Source of the DNA: MED-G78 sp964275345
Lineage (GTDB): Bacteria > Pseudomonadota > Gammaproteobacteria > Magnimaribacterales > D2472
Direction: 5' to 3'
Length of the DNA: 64,000 nucleotides
NCBI GenBank assembly: GCA_964275345.1
Contig: CAXYBK010000003.1
Location: 124,001-188,000, forward strand
The notes under the pieces are model-generated. The model ran no database searches, was not told the DNA's origin, and worked only from the letters and a program-made list of their open reading frames with translations. The stretch's first letter is position 1. The number at the start of each line of letters is the position of its first letter. Position numbers and translations under genes: made by a program. This document shows positions 44,012 to 52,853 of this stretch, in pieces.

Positions 44012-44494
44012 ATGACCAAAGAATCAGGATACAGATTGAACGTTGGCCTTATTGTAGTTAATCATAAAGGCAAATTATTACTTTGCAAAAGAAAAAATTC
44101 TAAGAATTGGCAATTTCCACAAGGAGGAATTGACCTTGGTGAAAAGCCAGAGGATGCAGCTCTTAGAGAACTTTATGAAGAAGTTGGTATACATCGTTCC
44201 GATGTTCAAGAGATAGCTCACACTGAAAGCTGGTATAAATATGATCTTCCTGAGGCGAGCATACAAAAATATTTTTTTAAAAATAAATTTAAAGGCCAAA
44301 AACAAAAGTGGTATATGTTTGAGCTTTTAAATGAAGTTACGATAGATTTTACAAACGACGCAAATCCTGAATTTGATGACTATAAATGGGCTTCATACTG
44401 GCACCCTCTTCATGCGATTGTAGATTTCAAGAAAGACGTTTATCGTTCTGTTTTAAAAAAATTCTGTATGCCTTATATAGAGAAAATTTCTTAA
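44012..44494 (+). CDS. rppH: RNA pyrophosphohydrolase
   Basis: RppH removes 5' pyrophosphate from mRNA, triggering decay. The 160-residue length matches E. coli RppH. It starts with YRLNVGLIVVNHKGKLLLCK and has the Nudix box GGIDLGEKPEDAALRELYEEVGI at about residues 37-59 (GX5EX7REUXEEXGU) with all acidic residues, then KNWQFPQGG just before. The end of the gene abuts the next gene with no spacer. It is the first gene of the rppH-TSUP-lgt-thyA-folA run. Confidence 0.96.
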   Translation: MTKESGYRLNVGLIVVNHKGKLLLCKRKNSKNWQFPQGGIDLGEKPEDAALRELYEEVGIHRSDVQEIAHTESWYKYDLPEASIQKYFFKNKFKGQKQKWYMFELLNEVTIDFTNDANPEFDDYKWASYWHPLHAIVDFKKDVYRSVLKKFCMPYIEKIS

Positions 44495-45286
44495 ATGGGT
44501 ATAGAGATATTAGTATTCCTCTTGGTAGGAATTTTTGCTGGAACTCTTGCTGGAATGTTTGGTATTGGTGGAGGTGTAATCATTGTTCCAGCATTGATAG
44601 CTACTTTTATCTATCTAGGCTTTGATCAGGTTATTACTACTCACCTTGCAATAGGAACTTCTCTAGCTAGTATTTTCTTTACAGGAATAGCTTCAGCATA
44701 TTCTCACAACCAAAAGAAAGGAGTAATTTGGAAAACTTTTTATCCTCTTTCAGTGGGTATTGCTATGGGAGCTATATTAGGGGCTTTAGTTGCAAGCAGT
44801 GTCTCGGGTAATAATCTTAGATATTTAGTTGGAGTATTTTTATTAATCATCGCTATTCAATTAATTTTAAGCTTTGAAATAAAAGATTCTAAAAAACAAA
44901 GTAATTTTAGTTTATCTATCTTATCTGGATCTGGAATTGGGATGGCTTCATCTATTATAGGTATAGGTGGTGGCAGTTTCACTGTTCCTTATTTAAGATA
45001 TTTTGGTTATGAAATGAAGCTTTGCATAGGCACTGCGGCTGCTTGTGGAGTTCCTATAGCTTTATTTGGGTCTCTAGGATATTTATATACCGGATGGGGT
45101 CTAGAAAATATTCCTTCAATGTCTCTAGGTTACATATATTTACCAGCAGTTATAGGTATTTCAGCTACCAGTATTTTTTCTGCAAAAATTGGAGTTGCTA
45201 TTGCTCATAGTCTTAGTGATTTAGTTCTAAAAATTTTATTTTCTTTATTCCTAATAATGGGCGCTTTGTATATGCTAGCAATATGA
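44495..45286 (+). CDS. TSUP (TauE/SafE) family membrane transporter
   Basis: A 263-residue inner-membrane protein with about eight hydrophobic segments and duplicated glycine-rich GxxxGxxGGG motifs: GTLAGMFGIGGGVIIVPAL near 17-35 and GIGMASSIIGIGGGSFTVP near 149-167. The family exports or imports sulfite, sulfonates or other sulfur or C2 compounds; the substrate is not readable here. Its ATG follows the rppH stop directly and its end overlaps lgt. The same gene occurs between rppH and lgt in Pseudomonas. Confidence 0.92.
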   Translation: MGIEILVFLLVGIFAGTLAGMFGIGGGVIIVPALIATFIYLGFDQVITTHLAIGTSLASIFFTGIASAYSHNQKKGVIWKTFYPLSVGIAMGAILGALVASSVSGNNLRYLVGVFLLIIAIQLILSFEIKDSKKQSNFSLSILSGSGIGMASSIIGIGGGSFTVPYLRYFGYEMKLCIGTAAACGVPIALFGSLGYLYTGWGLENIPSMSLGYIYLPAVIGISATSIFSAKIGVAIAHSLSDLVLKILFSLFLIMGALYMLAI

Positions 45287-46080
45287 TTATTGAACTATCA
45301 GATTTTTTTAATAACCCTAGTTTAATCTCATGGGGTCCTTTAAATATTCAATACTATGCTGTCACTTGGGTGCTTTCTGCATACTTTATATATTTGTTTC
45401 TTAAAACACATCCTATTACAAAAGAGTTGGGATTATCTATTGATCAAGTAAATGATCTAGTCTTTCTTTATGGTCTCATTTTTGGAGCTATGATTGGGGG
45501 CAGGATTGGATATATGTTTTTCTATGGCACTGATCAACTTTTAAATGATCCCTTGTCTCTTTTTTATATATGGCAAGGTGGATTGAGTTTTCATGGTGGC
45601 CTTGCTGGGGTAATTGTTAGTACAATTGTTTTTTCTAAAAAATTTAAAGTAGATTTCTTCAGACTTACTGATGCTATAACTTTAGCTATGCCAATTGGTT
45701 TGGGCTTAGTAAGAATAGGAAATTTTTTAAATGGTGAGCTCTATGGAAGAGGGACTTCAGGCGAATGGGGTTTTATCTTTCCTACAGATCCTTTTGGCCT
45801 ACCTAGACATCCATCTCAATTATATGAAAGTTTTTTTGAAGGCATAGTTCTATTTGTGGTGCTAGCTATTATCAATGCTAAAACATCTAAAAGAGGCATT
45901 GTCTCGGCTTCATTTCTAATCTTATATGGCTCAACACGATTTTTTATTGAATTTTTTAGACAGCCTGATGCACATATAGGCTTTGTTGCATTAGAATGGT
46001 TAAGCATGGGTCAGTTGCTTTGCTTGCCAATGATCTTTGCTGGATTTGTACTACTAACTTATTTTTTACGGAAAGCATGA
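45283..46080 (+). CDS. lgt: Prolipoprotein diacylglyceryl transferase
   Basis: Lgt transfers diacylglycerol from phosphatidylglycerol to the lipobox cysteine, the first step of lipoprotein maturation. The 265-residue protein has about seven membrane segments. Key motifs are GAMIGGRIGYMFFYG near 64-78, QGGLSFHGGLAG near 98-109 with the essential His, RIGNFLNGELYGR near 145-157 (Lgt signature) and HPSQLYESFFEG near 172-183. It overlaps the TSUP gene and thyA by four bases each. Confidence 0.96.
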   Translation: MIIELSDFFNNPSLISWGPLNIQYYAVTWVLSAYFIYLFLKTHPITKELGLSIDQVNDLVFLYGLIFGAMIGGRIGYMFFYGTDQLLNDPLSLFYIWQGGLSFHGGLAGVIVSTIVFSKKFKVDFFRLTDAITLAMPIGLGLVRIGNFLNGELYGRGTSGEWGFIFPTDPFGLPRHPSQLYESFFEGIVLFVVLAIINAKTSKRGIVSASFLILYGSTRFFIEFFRQPDAHIGFVALEWLSMGQLLCLPMIFAGFVLLTYFLRKA

Positions 46081-46943
46081 AAGCTTATTTAGATCTACTA
46101 TCGCATATTCTTGAGTCTGGAGAAGAAAGAGAGGATAGAACTAATACAGGAACATTATCATCTTTTGGGCATCAATTAGAGTTTGATCTAAATAAGGGGT
46201 TTCCCGCTGTAACAACCAAGTCTCTGGCCTGGAAAGGCGTTGTTTCAGAACTCCTATGGTTTTTAGAAGGCTCAGATGATGAGAGAAGGCTTGCAGAGAT
46301 AAGGTTTGGTAAAGATAGGGCTGCTTTAACTGACTTAGAAAAATATTCTACTATATGGACAGATAATGCAGATAAACAAGGCAAAGAGCTAGGCTATGCA
46401 AATAATGATACTGAAAAAAAATTAGGTCCTGTTTATGGAGTTCAGTGGAGGAGCTGGAATGATCTTGATCAAATTAAGATATTACTAGATGGAATTCAAA
46501 ATAATCCATTTGGAAGAAGACATATTTTAAGTGCCTGGAATGTGGCTGAGCTAGAAAAGATGGCATTGCCTCCTTGTCATGTTATGTCTCAATATTATGT
46601 TACTAAGGATGGGTCTTTGAGTTGTCATATGTATCAAAGAAGTGCTGATATGTTCTTGGGTGTTCCATTTAATATTGCCAGTTATGCTTTACTTGTATCA
46701 GTATTTGCCAAAATATGTGGTCTAAAACCTGGAAAATTTGTTCACTCCTTTGGCGATGCGCATATTTATAAAAATAGTATTGAGCAAGTAAAAGAACAAT
46801 TATCAAGAAAGCCAAAAAACCTTCCAACCTTGAAACTTCCAGAAATAGCTTCTATAGATGATATAAGTTCATTAAGTGTTGATGACTTTGTCTTAGAAAA
46901 CTACGAACATCACCCTGCTATAAAAGCGCAAATGGCAGTTTAA
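46077..46943 (+). CDS. thyA: Thymidylate synthase
   Basis: ThyA makes dTMP from dUMP using methylene-tetrahydrofolate. I chose ATG 46077, overlapping the lgt stop as ATGA; the longer upstream frame to 45996 covers lgt coding sequence. The 288-residue protein has the long form with an insertion near 75-115. The catalytic cysteine is in LPPCHVMSQYY near 167, preceded by GRRHILSAWN and followed by CHMYQRSADMFLGVPFNIAS. folA follows after one base, linking dTMP synthesis and folate recycling. Confidence 0.97.
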   Translation: MKAYLDLLSHILESGEEREDRTNTGTLSSFGHQLEFDLNKGFPAVTTKSLAWKGVVSELLWFLEGSDDERRLAEIRFGKDRAALTDLEKYSTIWTDNADKQGKELGYANNDTEKKLGPVYGVQWRSWNDLDQIKILLDGIQNNPFGRRHILSAWNVAELEKMALPPCHVMSQYYVTKDGSLSCHMYQRSADMFLGVPFNIASYALLVSVFAKICGLKPGKFVHSFGDAHIYKNSIEQVKEQLSRKPKNLPTLKLPEIASIDDISSLSVDDFVLENYEHHPAIKAQMAV

Positions 46944-46944
46944 T

Positions 46945-47454
46945 ATGGATTTAATTATTTCTCATGTAGTTGCTATGTCCAATAATTGGGTTATCGGAGT
47001 TAATAATGATTTGCCATGGAGCTTAAAGGACGATCTTGCGCATTTTAAAGAATATACGACTGAAAAAATAATAGTAATGGGGAGAAAAACATTTGAATCT
47101 ATTGGTAGGCCTCTTCCTAATAGAATTAACTATGTGATTTCTTCAACGTTAGAGAATGTTGAAGGTGTATCAATATTTACAAATCTAGAAGACGCTATTG
47201 AGGCAGCTAAAGCCTACAATCTTCATAAAAATATTGATAATGAGGTTGCAATTATTGGAGGCGGATACTTATTCAGAGATTCTATACATTCATTTAATAA
47301 ACTTGTTTTAACAAGAGTCAATTGTTCAATAGATGGCGATGTTTATTATCCTGAGATAGATTTTAATAATTGGGAATTAGTTTCTTCAGAGAAATTTTTA
47401 AAGAATGAAGATAACCAGTATGATTTTGCTGTAGAGACCTACAGGAAATTATGA
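46945..47454 (+). CDS. folA: Dihydrofolate reductase
   Basis: DHFR regenerates tetrahydrofolate from the dihydrofolate that ThyA produces. The 169-residue chain shows VVAMSNNWVIGVNNDLPWSL near 8-27 (the WVIG and PW elements around the active-site acidic residue in DDLAHFKEYT), VMGRKTFESIGRPLPNR near 45-61 with the NADPH loop, and IIGGGYLFRDSI near 103-114. It overlaps the convergent TPR gene by six bases. No other dfr gene is visible. Confidence 0.95.
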   Translation: MDLIISHVVAMSNNWVIGVNNDLPWSLKDDLAHFKEYTTEKIIVMGRKTFESIGRPLPNRINYVISSTLENVEGVSIFTNLEDAIEAAKAYNLHKNIDNEVAIIGGGYLFRDSIHSFNKLVLTRVNCSIDGDVYYPEIDFNNWELVSSEKFLKNEDNQYDFAVETYRKL

Positions 47455-48912
47455 CTGCTTGATATAATTTCTTCTTAGCTCAAGATTCTTTGCTCTACTT
47501 TCTTCATTTTCAGTATATTTAATCCAGGAATTTGCAGTTTTCTTAATCTTTTTATCTTTATCACGTGCTGCCATTCTAAATTGCTTTTTAGCTTCTTCAA
47601 AATTTTGTAATTCATAATGTGCTTGACCTAAAGTTAAATGAGCTTGGGAGATTTTTTTAAGTTTTCCTTTTTTGATACCTTTTTGTATAGCATCAACAGC
47701 TTTGTTTAACTTATCTTCAGAAAGATATAGATTGCCTAAAAGAACATAAGTTTCTCCATCTTCAGAAATCTTTGCAGCTTTCTCTAAAACAGGTATAGCT
47801 TTATCAATTTCTTGTGCCATTCTCCAAGAATCAGCAAGAAGCTTAAGATTTTTCTCAGTATCCTTAACTACAGGCTTTAATTCTTCTTTTTTTGTTTTTT
47901 GATTTGTTACTAGAACTTCTTTTTCTTGGCCACTCACAATAACACTTGCAGCCCAGTATGGATTTCCATTCATAAGAAGTAATTGAGCGAGAGTTAAATA
48001 TTCACCCTCTTTATCAAGATAATCACTTTGGTAAGCTGCATTTAAAGCAATCATGTAATCTTTTTCTCTTTCTAGAACTCCATATGTTTGACCTAGTTGA
48101 AGAAAGTAACGTTTTTTTGGATATAAGTTTACTAAAATTTCATATATATCTAATTGCTTTAATAAAGCTTCTTTTTCTCCAATCTTTTTCTTTAATTCTT
48201 CATAACATGCCGCCATGATTACATACCAATTCTCTTTTGGCGTGTAGCCTTCTATTGCTGCCATATCTACAGCTGTGATAGATGCATCAAGAGCTTTGTT
48301 GTAGTCTTCAATTTGAAAGTACGCAGTCGCGAGCAGTGACCAAGATTGGGCTGTTACAGTTTCCACTTCATCCATCCATACGAGAATTAATTCAATTCCT
48401 TTTCGATAGTTCTCTTCAACCATATGCAATGTTGCAAGAGTTAAAAGCGTGCCATTTCTAAGTGGGAGTGTTACCTCCTCCTCATCAATAACTTTTGTAT
48501 AAGCTTTAATAGCTTGAGGATAATCTTCTTCTGTGTAATAAACATAGCCCCAGTAATTCCACATGATGGATCTGTCATAGCTCTTCATATCTGATGCCTT
48601 AGATCTCATCTCTGTTAATATTTTTATTACAGTAGGCATATCAGGATCTGGTTCTTCAGTAGGAATCATTTGATCATAAGTTTCTGATTCTTTATTTGTA
48701 TCCTTGATTTCTACAATTTTTACTCTTTCTAAGGCTTCTGTAACTTTGGCAATCTTCTTAGCTGTTGCTGTTTGAAGTACTCTAGCTTTTTTGTATACAG
48801 TTTGTTTTTTCGGTTTGCTTGATTCATTAGACTGAGCAAATGAATCTACTGGCATGAAGATGCACATAACTAAAAGGGCACTAAAAATTCTAATAAATTT
48901 TAATTTCTTCAT
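47449..48912 (-). CDS. Periplasmic tetratricopeptide-repeat protein of a TonB2-type operon
   Basis: The preferred ATG at 48912 gives 487 residues with a signal peptide (MKKLKFIRIFSALLVMCIFM, cleavage after SFA-Q). The body has multiple TPR-like helix pairs: YWGYVYYTEEDYPQAIKAYT near 115, WSLLATAYFQIEDYNKALDA near 180, and AHLTLGQAHYELQNFEEAKKQF near the C-terminus. It lies directly after tonB and is the last gene of the TtpC/ExbB/ExbD/TonB operon, the position of TPR proteins in such systems. A scaffold or assembly role is inferred from context only. Confidence 0.85.
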   Translation of the reverse strand: MKKLKFIRIFSALLVMCIFMPVDSFAQSNESSKPKKQTVYKKARVLQTATAKKIAKVTEALERVKIVEIKDTNKESETYDQMIPTEEPDPDMPTVIKILTEMRSKASDMKSYDRSIMWNYWGYVYYTEEDYPQAIKAYTKVIDEEEVTLPLRNGTLLTLATLHMVEENYRKGIELILVWMDEVETVTAQSWSLLATAYFQIEDYNKALDASITAVDMAAIEGYTPKENWYVIMAACYEELKKKIGEKEALLKQLDIYEILVNLYPKKRYFLQLGQTYGVLEREKDYMIALNAAYQSDYLDKEGEYLTLAQLLLMNGNPYWAASVIVSGQEKEVLVTNQKTKKEELKPVVKDTEKNLKLLADSWRMAQEIDKAIPVLEKAAKISEDGETYVLLGNLYLSEDKLNKAVDAIQKGIKKGKLKKISQAHLTLGQAHYELQNFEEAKKQFRMAARDKDKKIKKTANSWIKYTENEESRAKNLELRRNYIKQS

Positions 48913-48913
48913 A

Positions 48914-49591
48914 TTAGTCATCCTCTTCCATTTCATATCTAAATCTATAAGCAACGCCATCTACCTTCACTGGATTGCCATCAACAATTTTCGGCTTATA
49001 TTTTAATTTTGCTGCTGCTCTTAATGAAGAATTGTTAAATATTGAGCAATCTCTCATTACAACTTCTGGGTTATTTATATCACCACATTTACCCTCTATA
49101 ACAATTGCATTCTCAGCGGTACCTTGTTCAGTAATTGTAAAGCTAATGATAGCAAAGCCTTCTGTGCCTCTTTCCTGGGCTCTTCTTGGATATTGAGGTT
49201 GAACAGCAAATAAAGGCATATATTCTCCATCTTTGAAGAAAGAGCCTCCAGCTTTTATGTTTGCTTTTGGTTTTGCAATTGTTACATCAACTCCTGTAAG
49301 TGGTTGTAACTCAAGCTCAGGTTGAGCTATATCATCTGGTTGTTCTTCTGGTTCATCTGGTTTATCAACTTCTTGTAAAAGAGTATCTATATCTCTATCT
49401 GGCATGACAATATCTACAAGCTTAACGGAGTTGTCGTCCTTAATTCCACTATCACCTAAGGAGATTAATAAAACCATAACAAAGAACAGAACAAGGCCTA
49501 CTAATGAAGCTAAAATACCACCAGAAATATACTTATTCTTAGCTAGGAATGCTAAAACTGATTCTGATGAATTTGCTGTTTCTGTCGCCAT
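48914..49591 (-). CDS. tonB: Energy transducer TonB
   Basis: TonB links the proton-driven ExbB/ExbD complex to outer-membrane receptors. The 225-residue protein has one membrane helix (about 24-46), a short acidic/proline stretch (KPDEPEEQPDDIAQPELEL) and a C-terminal TonB domain with QPQYPRRAQERGTEGFAIIS near 128-147 and the late DCSIFNNSSLRAAAKLKYKP. The proline region is short, as in TonB2-type proteins. ExbD lies upstream with 13 bases between. Confidence 0.93.
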   Translation of the reverse strand: MATETANSSESVLAFLAKNKYISGGILASLVGLVLFFVMVLLISLGDSGIKDDNSVKLVDIVMPDRDIDTLLQEVDKPDEPEEQPDDIAQPELELQPLTGVDVTIAKPKANIKAGGSFFKDGEYMPLFAVQPQYPRRAQERGTEGFAIISFTITEQGTAENAIVIEGKCGDINNPEVVMRDCSIFNNSSLRAAAKLKYKPKIVDGNPVKVDGVAYRFRYEMEEDD

Positions 49592-49604
49592 ATTTAATTG
49601 ATAA

Positions 49605-50015
49605 TTATTTAGGTTCTGATGCTAATGAAATCGCAGATACTCCAGCTTCTCTTGCTCCATCCATAACCTTGATTATTGTATCTGCTACTGCTTTTTCATC
49701 AGCTTGAATTACTACAGATCCCTGTGGATTATCAGCAAGCATTTTTACAACATTAGCTTTAACTTGTCTTACATCAATTCTTCGACCGTCCATCCATATT
49801 TCCCCAGTTGGTCCAACGGCGATTAAGATAGCAGCATTTTCTTGAGTTTCAGCTGTTTCTGAATCTGGTCTATTTATCTCTAAACCAGGCTCTTTAATAA
49901 AGTTTGCAGTGACAATAAAGAAAATAAGCATGATGAAAACAACATCAAGCATGGGCGTCATATTAATTTCACTTTCTTCTTCTTTTACTGCACTTGTAAT
50001 TGATCCTCTTCTCAC
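49605..50015 (-). CDS. exbD: Biopolymer transport protein ExbD
   Basis: ExbD is the single-pass partner of ExbB that couples proton flow to TonB. The 136-residue chain has SEINMTPMLDVVFIMLIFFI near 15-34 with the proton-pathway Asp24 at the start of the membrane helix, followed by a periplasmic beta domain. It lies between exbB and tonB with 9- and 13-base gaps. All key residues are intact. Confidence 0.95.
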   Translation of the reverse strand: MRRGSITSAVKEEESEINMTPMLDVVFIMLIFFIVTANFIKEPGLEINRPDSETAETQENAAILIAVGPTGEIWMDGRRIDVRQVKANVVKMLADNPQGSVVIQADEKAVADTIIKVMDGAREAGVSAISLASEPK

Positions 50016-50024
50016 AATACTCTC

Positions 50025-50549
50025 CTAATATCTTTTAATAACTTTATTTAACATTTGCTCTCTTTTAAGACTAGCACCATTTAAATATATTGTTGCAAAT
50101 ACTCCTGATAATGCGACGACCATTCCTGCCATAGTTGGAAGTGTTGCTTTTGAAACACCTCCTGCCATTGATCTAGCATCACCGCCACCATTAAAGGCCA
50201 TAACCTGAAAGACTTCTATCATTCCTGTAACTGTTCCAAGCAGACCAAACAAAGGAGCTACTGCAACACAAGTTTGTATAAGTGATAAATTCCTATTAAT
50301 TTCTACTTTAGCTTGTGACATATACTTTTCACGAATCTGAAGGGCATACCAAGAAGTTTTGTCTTCTCTAGATTCCCATTGCTGAACTAGGCCGGCAATA
50401 TACTCATTGTAGCCTTGCGCATAGTAGAAGACCCTTTCAAAGATCATAGTCCACATAAATAATACTAAAAAAGCGATGCCCCACAGAACGTCACCGCCCT
50501 GCTCCATGAAGTCTCTTATCGAGACAAATGCTTCACTTATTTCATACAT
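50025..50549 (-). CDS. exbB: MotA/TolQ/ExbB proton channel protein
   Basis: The 174-residue protein has three membrane helices and the family motif TCVAVAPLFGLLGTVTGMIE near 92-111 and later ATLPTMAGMVVALSGVFATIY. It is shorter than classical ExbB (about 240), as is ExbB2 of Vibrio. With the larger TtpC-like protein upstream, two ExbB-type subunits are encoded side by side, as in the Vibrio TonB2 system. Confidence 0.93.
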   Translation of the reverse strand: MYEISEAFVSIRDFMEQGGDVLWGIAFLVLFMWTMIFERVFYYAQGYNEYIAGLVQQWESREDKTSWYALQIREKYMSQAKVEINRNLSLIQTCVAVAPLFGLLGTVTGMIEVFQVMAFNGGGDARSMAGGVSKATLPTMAGMVVALSGVFATIYLNGASLKREQMLNKVIKRY

Positions 50550-50557
50550 ATATAAAA

Positions 50558-51952
50558 CTAGCTAGTTTCAGAATGCTCAGCCAATATACCGGTACTCTGT
50601 TCTTCTAAAATACTAATAATCCCTTTAGATGACGATGCAGTAAATGAATGAAGAAGAGTAGTAGGAATAGCAACTAATAAACCTAGAACTGTTGTAACTA
50701 AAGCCTGAGAGATACCACCAGCCATTAGCTTAGGATCTCCAGTACCATAAAGTGTGATCTGCTGAAAAGTTACGATCATACCTGTAACAGTTCCTAGTAG
50801 ACCGGCTAAAGGAGCTACAACTGATATTATTCTTACGACGCTAATACCTCTTTCAATTGAAGGCCTTTCTGCCATTATTGCTTCGGCTAAACGAAGCTCT
50901 AGTGTATCTATATCTTTCTTAAAGTTATCTTGTCCAACTTTAAGCACTCTTCCTAATGGATTATTAGATGAAGCAGTTTTAGATTTGGTTTGCTTAGTAA
51001 CAGCTAAACCAACCATATATAAGCTATACAGTTTCCAGAAGGCTATAGCAATACCAATAATACCTACAACAATAATTGCAGCTCCGACTTCTTTACCTTG
51101 CTGTGCTCTTTCTACTAAAGAAGGAGTTTGTATAAGATTAGCCAATAAACTTCCGCCAGTAGGGCCTGTAGGGTCAACTCCAAACTTAACTTGCTCACCA
51201 CCTGAGGCGTCTCCTAAATTTTGAGCACTTTTTGTATATCTACCAGCTGGTTGTCTTGGAAGAAAAGCATATTGTCCTTTAGATGATGCAAATTCTAAGT
51301 ATTTGCCATCACAAACAGCATTGAATAAACCTACTCGTGTAACTTCACATTCTGAAGTCTCACCATCAACATCAATAACTGTAGTAGTAAATTTAACAAC
51401 ATCTCCACCTGCAATCATCTCATTTTGCAGCTCATACCATAAACGCTCAATTTCTCTAATAGTTGGAAGCTCAGTAGTTTCTGACATTTTGCCAGTAAGG
51501 CCATTTAAAAATGAAACTCTCTCAAGTCCAAATTCAGCAGAAGAAATTGAATCAGCAAACATTGATGATGCTTCTCCAGCAGAACTTTGCAAATGACCAA
51601 ATAATTCCACAAGTGAACCAAGTTCTTTTTTATAAGCTTCTTCTTTTACTCTAAGAATTTCCTGATTTGTTTTATATTCAGCCTCTAATTTATCTGCAAT
51701 TTTTTCTTGTCTGGCAAGTTCTCTTTTTTCAGCAGCTAAAATGCTAGCTTGTTTATTTTTACTTGCTAGAAAAGTTGCTTCTCTTTTATTATTTTCAGCC
51801 TGCTCTTTAACTTTACCTTCTTTAACAAGCGCAAGAAGTGCTTCAACAGTAGTTGGTTCTTGATCAACATTTGCATCATCAGCATCTTGTGAAAAAGATG
51901 GAGAAGAAAATGTGACAATTAGTACGAAATAAAATAAATTTAAAAATTTCAT
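50558..51952 (-). CDS. TtpC-like protein (periplasmic coiled coil plus ExbB-type channel domain)
   Basis: A 464-residue protein. The signal peptide MKFLNLFYFVLIVTFSSPSFSQ is followed by a charged coiled coil (about 35-120), a beta-rich middle domain (to about 250), a membrane helix near 285-310 and an ExbB/TolQ domain with ISVVAPLAGLLGTVTGMIVT near 379-398. It resembles TtpC, the extra component of TonB2 systems. The start abuts the DUF3450 stop on the minus strand with a one-base overlap, so translation is probably coupled. Confidence 0.9.
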   Translation of the reverse strand: MKFLNLFYFVLIVTFSSPSFSQDADDANVDQEPTTVEALLALVKEGKVKEQAENNKREATFLASKNKQASILAAEKRELARQEKIADKLEAEYKTNQEILRVKEEAYKKELGSLVELFGHLQSSAGEASSMFADSISSAEFGLERVSFLNGLTGKMSETTELPTIREIERLWYELQNEMIAGGDVVKFTTTVIDVDGETSECEVTRVGLFNAVCDGKYLEFASSKGQYAFLPRQPAGRYTKSAQNLGDASGGEQVKFGVDPTGPTGGSLLANLIQTPSLVERAQQGKEVGAAIIVVGIIGIAIAFWKLYSLYMVGLAVTKQTKSKTASSNNPLGRVLKVGQDNFKKDIDTLELRLAEAIMAERPSIERGISVVRIISVVAPLAGLLGTVTGMIVTFQQITLYGTGDPKLMAGGISQALVTTVLGLLVAIPTTLLHSFTASSSKGIISILEEQSTGILAEHSETS

Positions 51953-52710
51953 TAGCTTTGCTCCTTAATAACAACTGGCAGCATCAACATGTCTGTTGGA
52001 GCTAATTTTTTAGCCATTCTAATACCATCTCTAATAGCTGTTCTATAACCGCTATCAAGCTCTATCCAGTCATTAGCATCTTTGTCCCATATACCGCTGG
52101 TCCTTTCATCTTTAGTTTGATAGAACATGCCTATTCTTCCAATAACCAGAACATTTGCAACAATCTCTTGACCATCAATAACAATTGATGACTCAAACGC
52201 GTCAATTTTTCTGCCATATTCACTTTCAATGTTGTAGGCTTCTAAAATTTGTCTTACCTGCTCAGAAGCAGTTACTTTAGGGTTAGATAATGAGCTTCTA
52301 ACTAAATCAAGTCTCTGCTTTCTCTCTTCAATATGAAAAGGGACATCAAGCTCAACAAACCTTTCAAGCCCTTCAAGCATTCTTTGCGCTAGGGGTGGTA
52401 TTTGTCTTTGCATAACAACGACTTGTGTTAGCTGATCATCTAAGTTATCCATTAAATCAAGCTGGGCTTGAATTTGAATTCTTTTTTGTTCGTTGTAAAT
52501 CTTTAGGCCTTCGACTTGCTTTGAGACAACTTTCCATTCATTAATGATTTTGTCTGTTTGCTTTTCTGTACTGTCGATTTTATCTTGCGATACAGCTGAT
52601 TGGTTTGAATTATCTCTGCCTACTTCTAAGACTGCTTCCATGTCAGTAGCATTTGCTAAAAATGGAATAATCATTGCAAGAGACATTATTATGGCTCGTA
52701 ATTTCAACAT
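51952..52710 (-). CDS. DUF3450 periplasmic protein (first gene of the TonB2-type operon)
   Basis: A 252-residue protein with signal peptide MLKLRAIIMSLAMIIPFLANA and then coiled coil (about 40-105). RQIPPLAQRMLEGLERFVEL near 103-122 and the late DVPFHIEERKQRL and LDSGYRTAIRDGIRMAKKLA are typical of DUF3450, which almost always precedes ttpC. A GGGAG ribosome site lies upstream of the ATG. It probably caps or organises the TonB complex in the periplasm; that is inference. Confidence 0.9.
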   Translation of the reverse strand: MLKLRAIIMSLAMIIPFLANATDMEAVLEVGRDNSNQSAVSQDKIDSTEKQTDKIINEWKVVSKQVEGLKIYNEQKRIQIQAQLDLMDNLDDQLTQVVVMQRQIPPLAQRMLEGLERFVELDVPFHIEERKQRLDLVRSSLSNPKVTASEQVRQILEAYNIESEYGRKIDAFESSIVIDGQEIVANVLVIGRIGMFYQTKDERTSGIWDKDANDWIELDSGYRTAIRDGIRMAKKLAPTDMLMLPVVIKEQS

Positions 52711-52783
52711 ATTAAGTTGCTCCCTATTACTTTGAAGTTAAATATTTTTTTAACTACTAAAAAAGTTCTGTCATTCTAACAAG

Positions 52784-52840
52784 TTAATGCAAAAGTTCAC
52801 AAATTTTTTTATTGAGATTACTCTCAGTTATTTGCATTAA
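52784..52840. repeat. Perfect 10-bp inverted repeat before the TonB2-type operon
   Basis: TTAATGCAAA (52784-52793) is exactly the reverse complement of TTTGCATTAA (52831-52840), 37 bases apart. Nested inside is a second small dyad, TGAGA-TTAC-TCTCA (52815-52828 approximately). It occupies the 143-base gap between the DUF3450 start and the DUF1295 gene end. The hairpin is not followed by a T-run on the minus strand, so it is more likely a control element than a terminator. Confidence 0.5.
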
Positions 52841-52853
52841 TCCTATAACTAGT

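Noticed and set aside
45996..46076. Upstream extension of thymidylate synthase by 27 residues
   Set aside because: The stretch is lgt coding sequence in another frame; the ATG at 46077 overlaps the lgt stop and gives the normal ThyA start.
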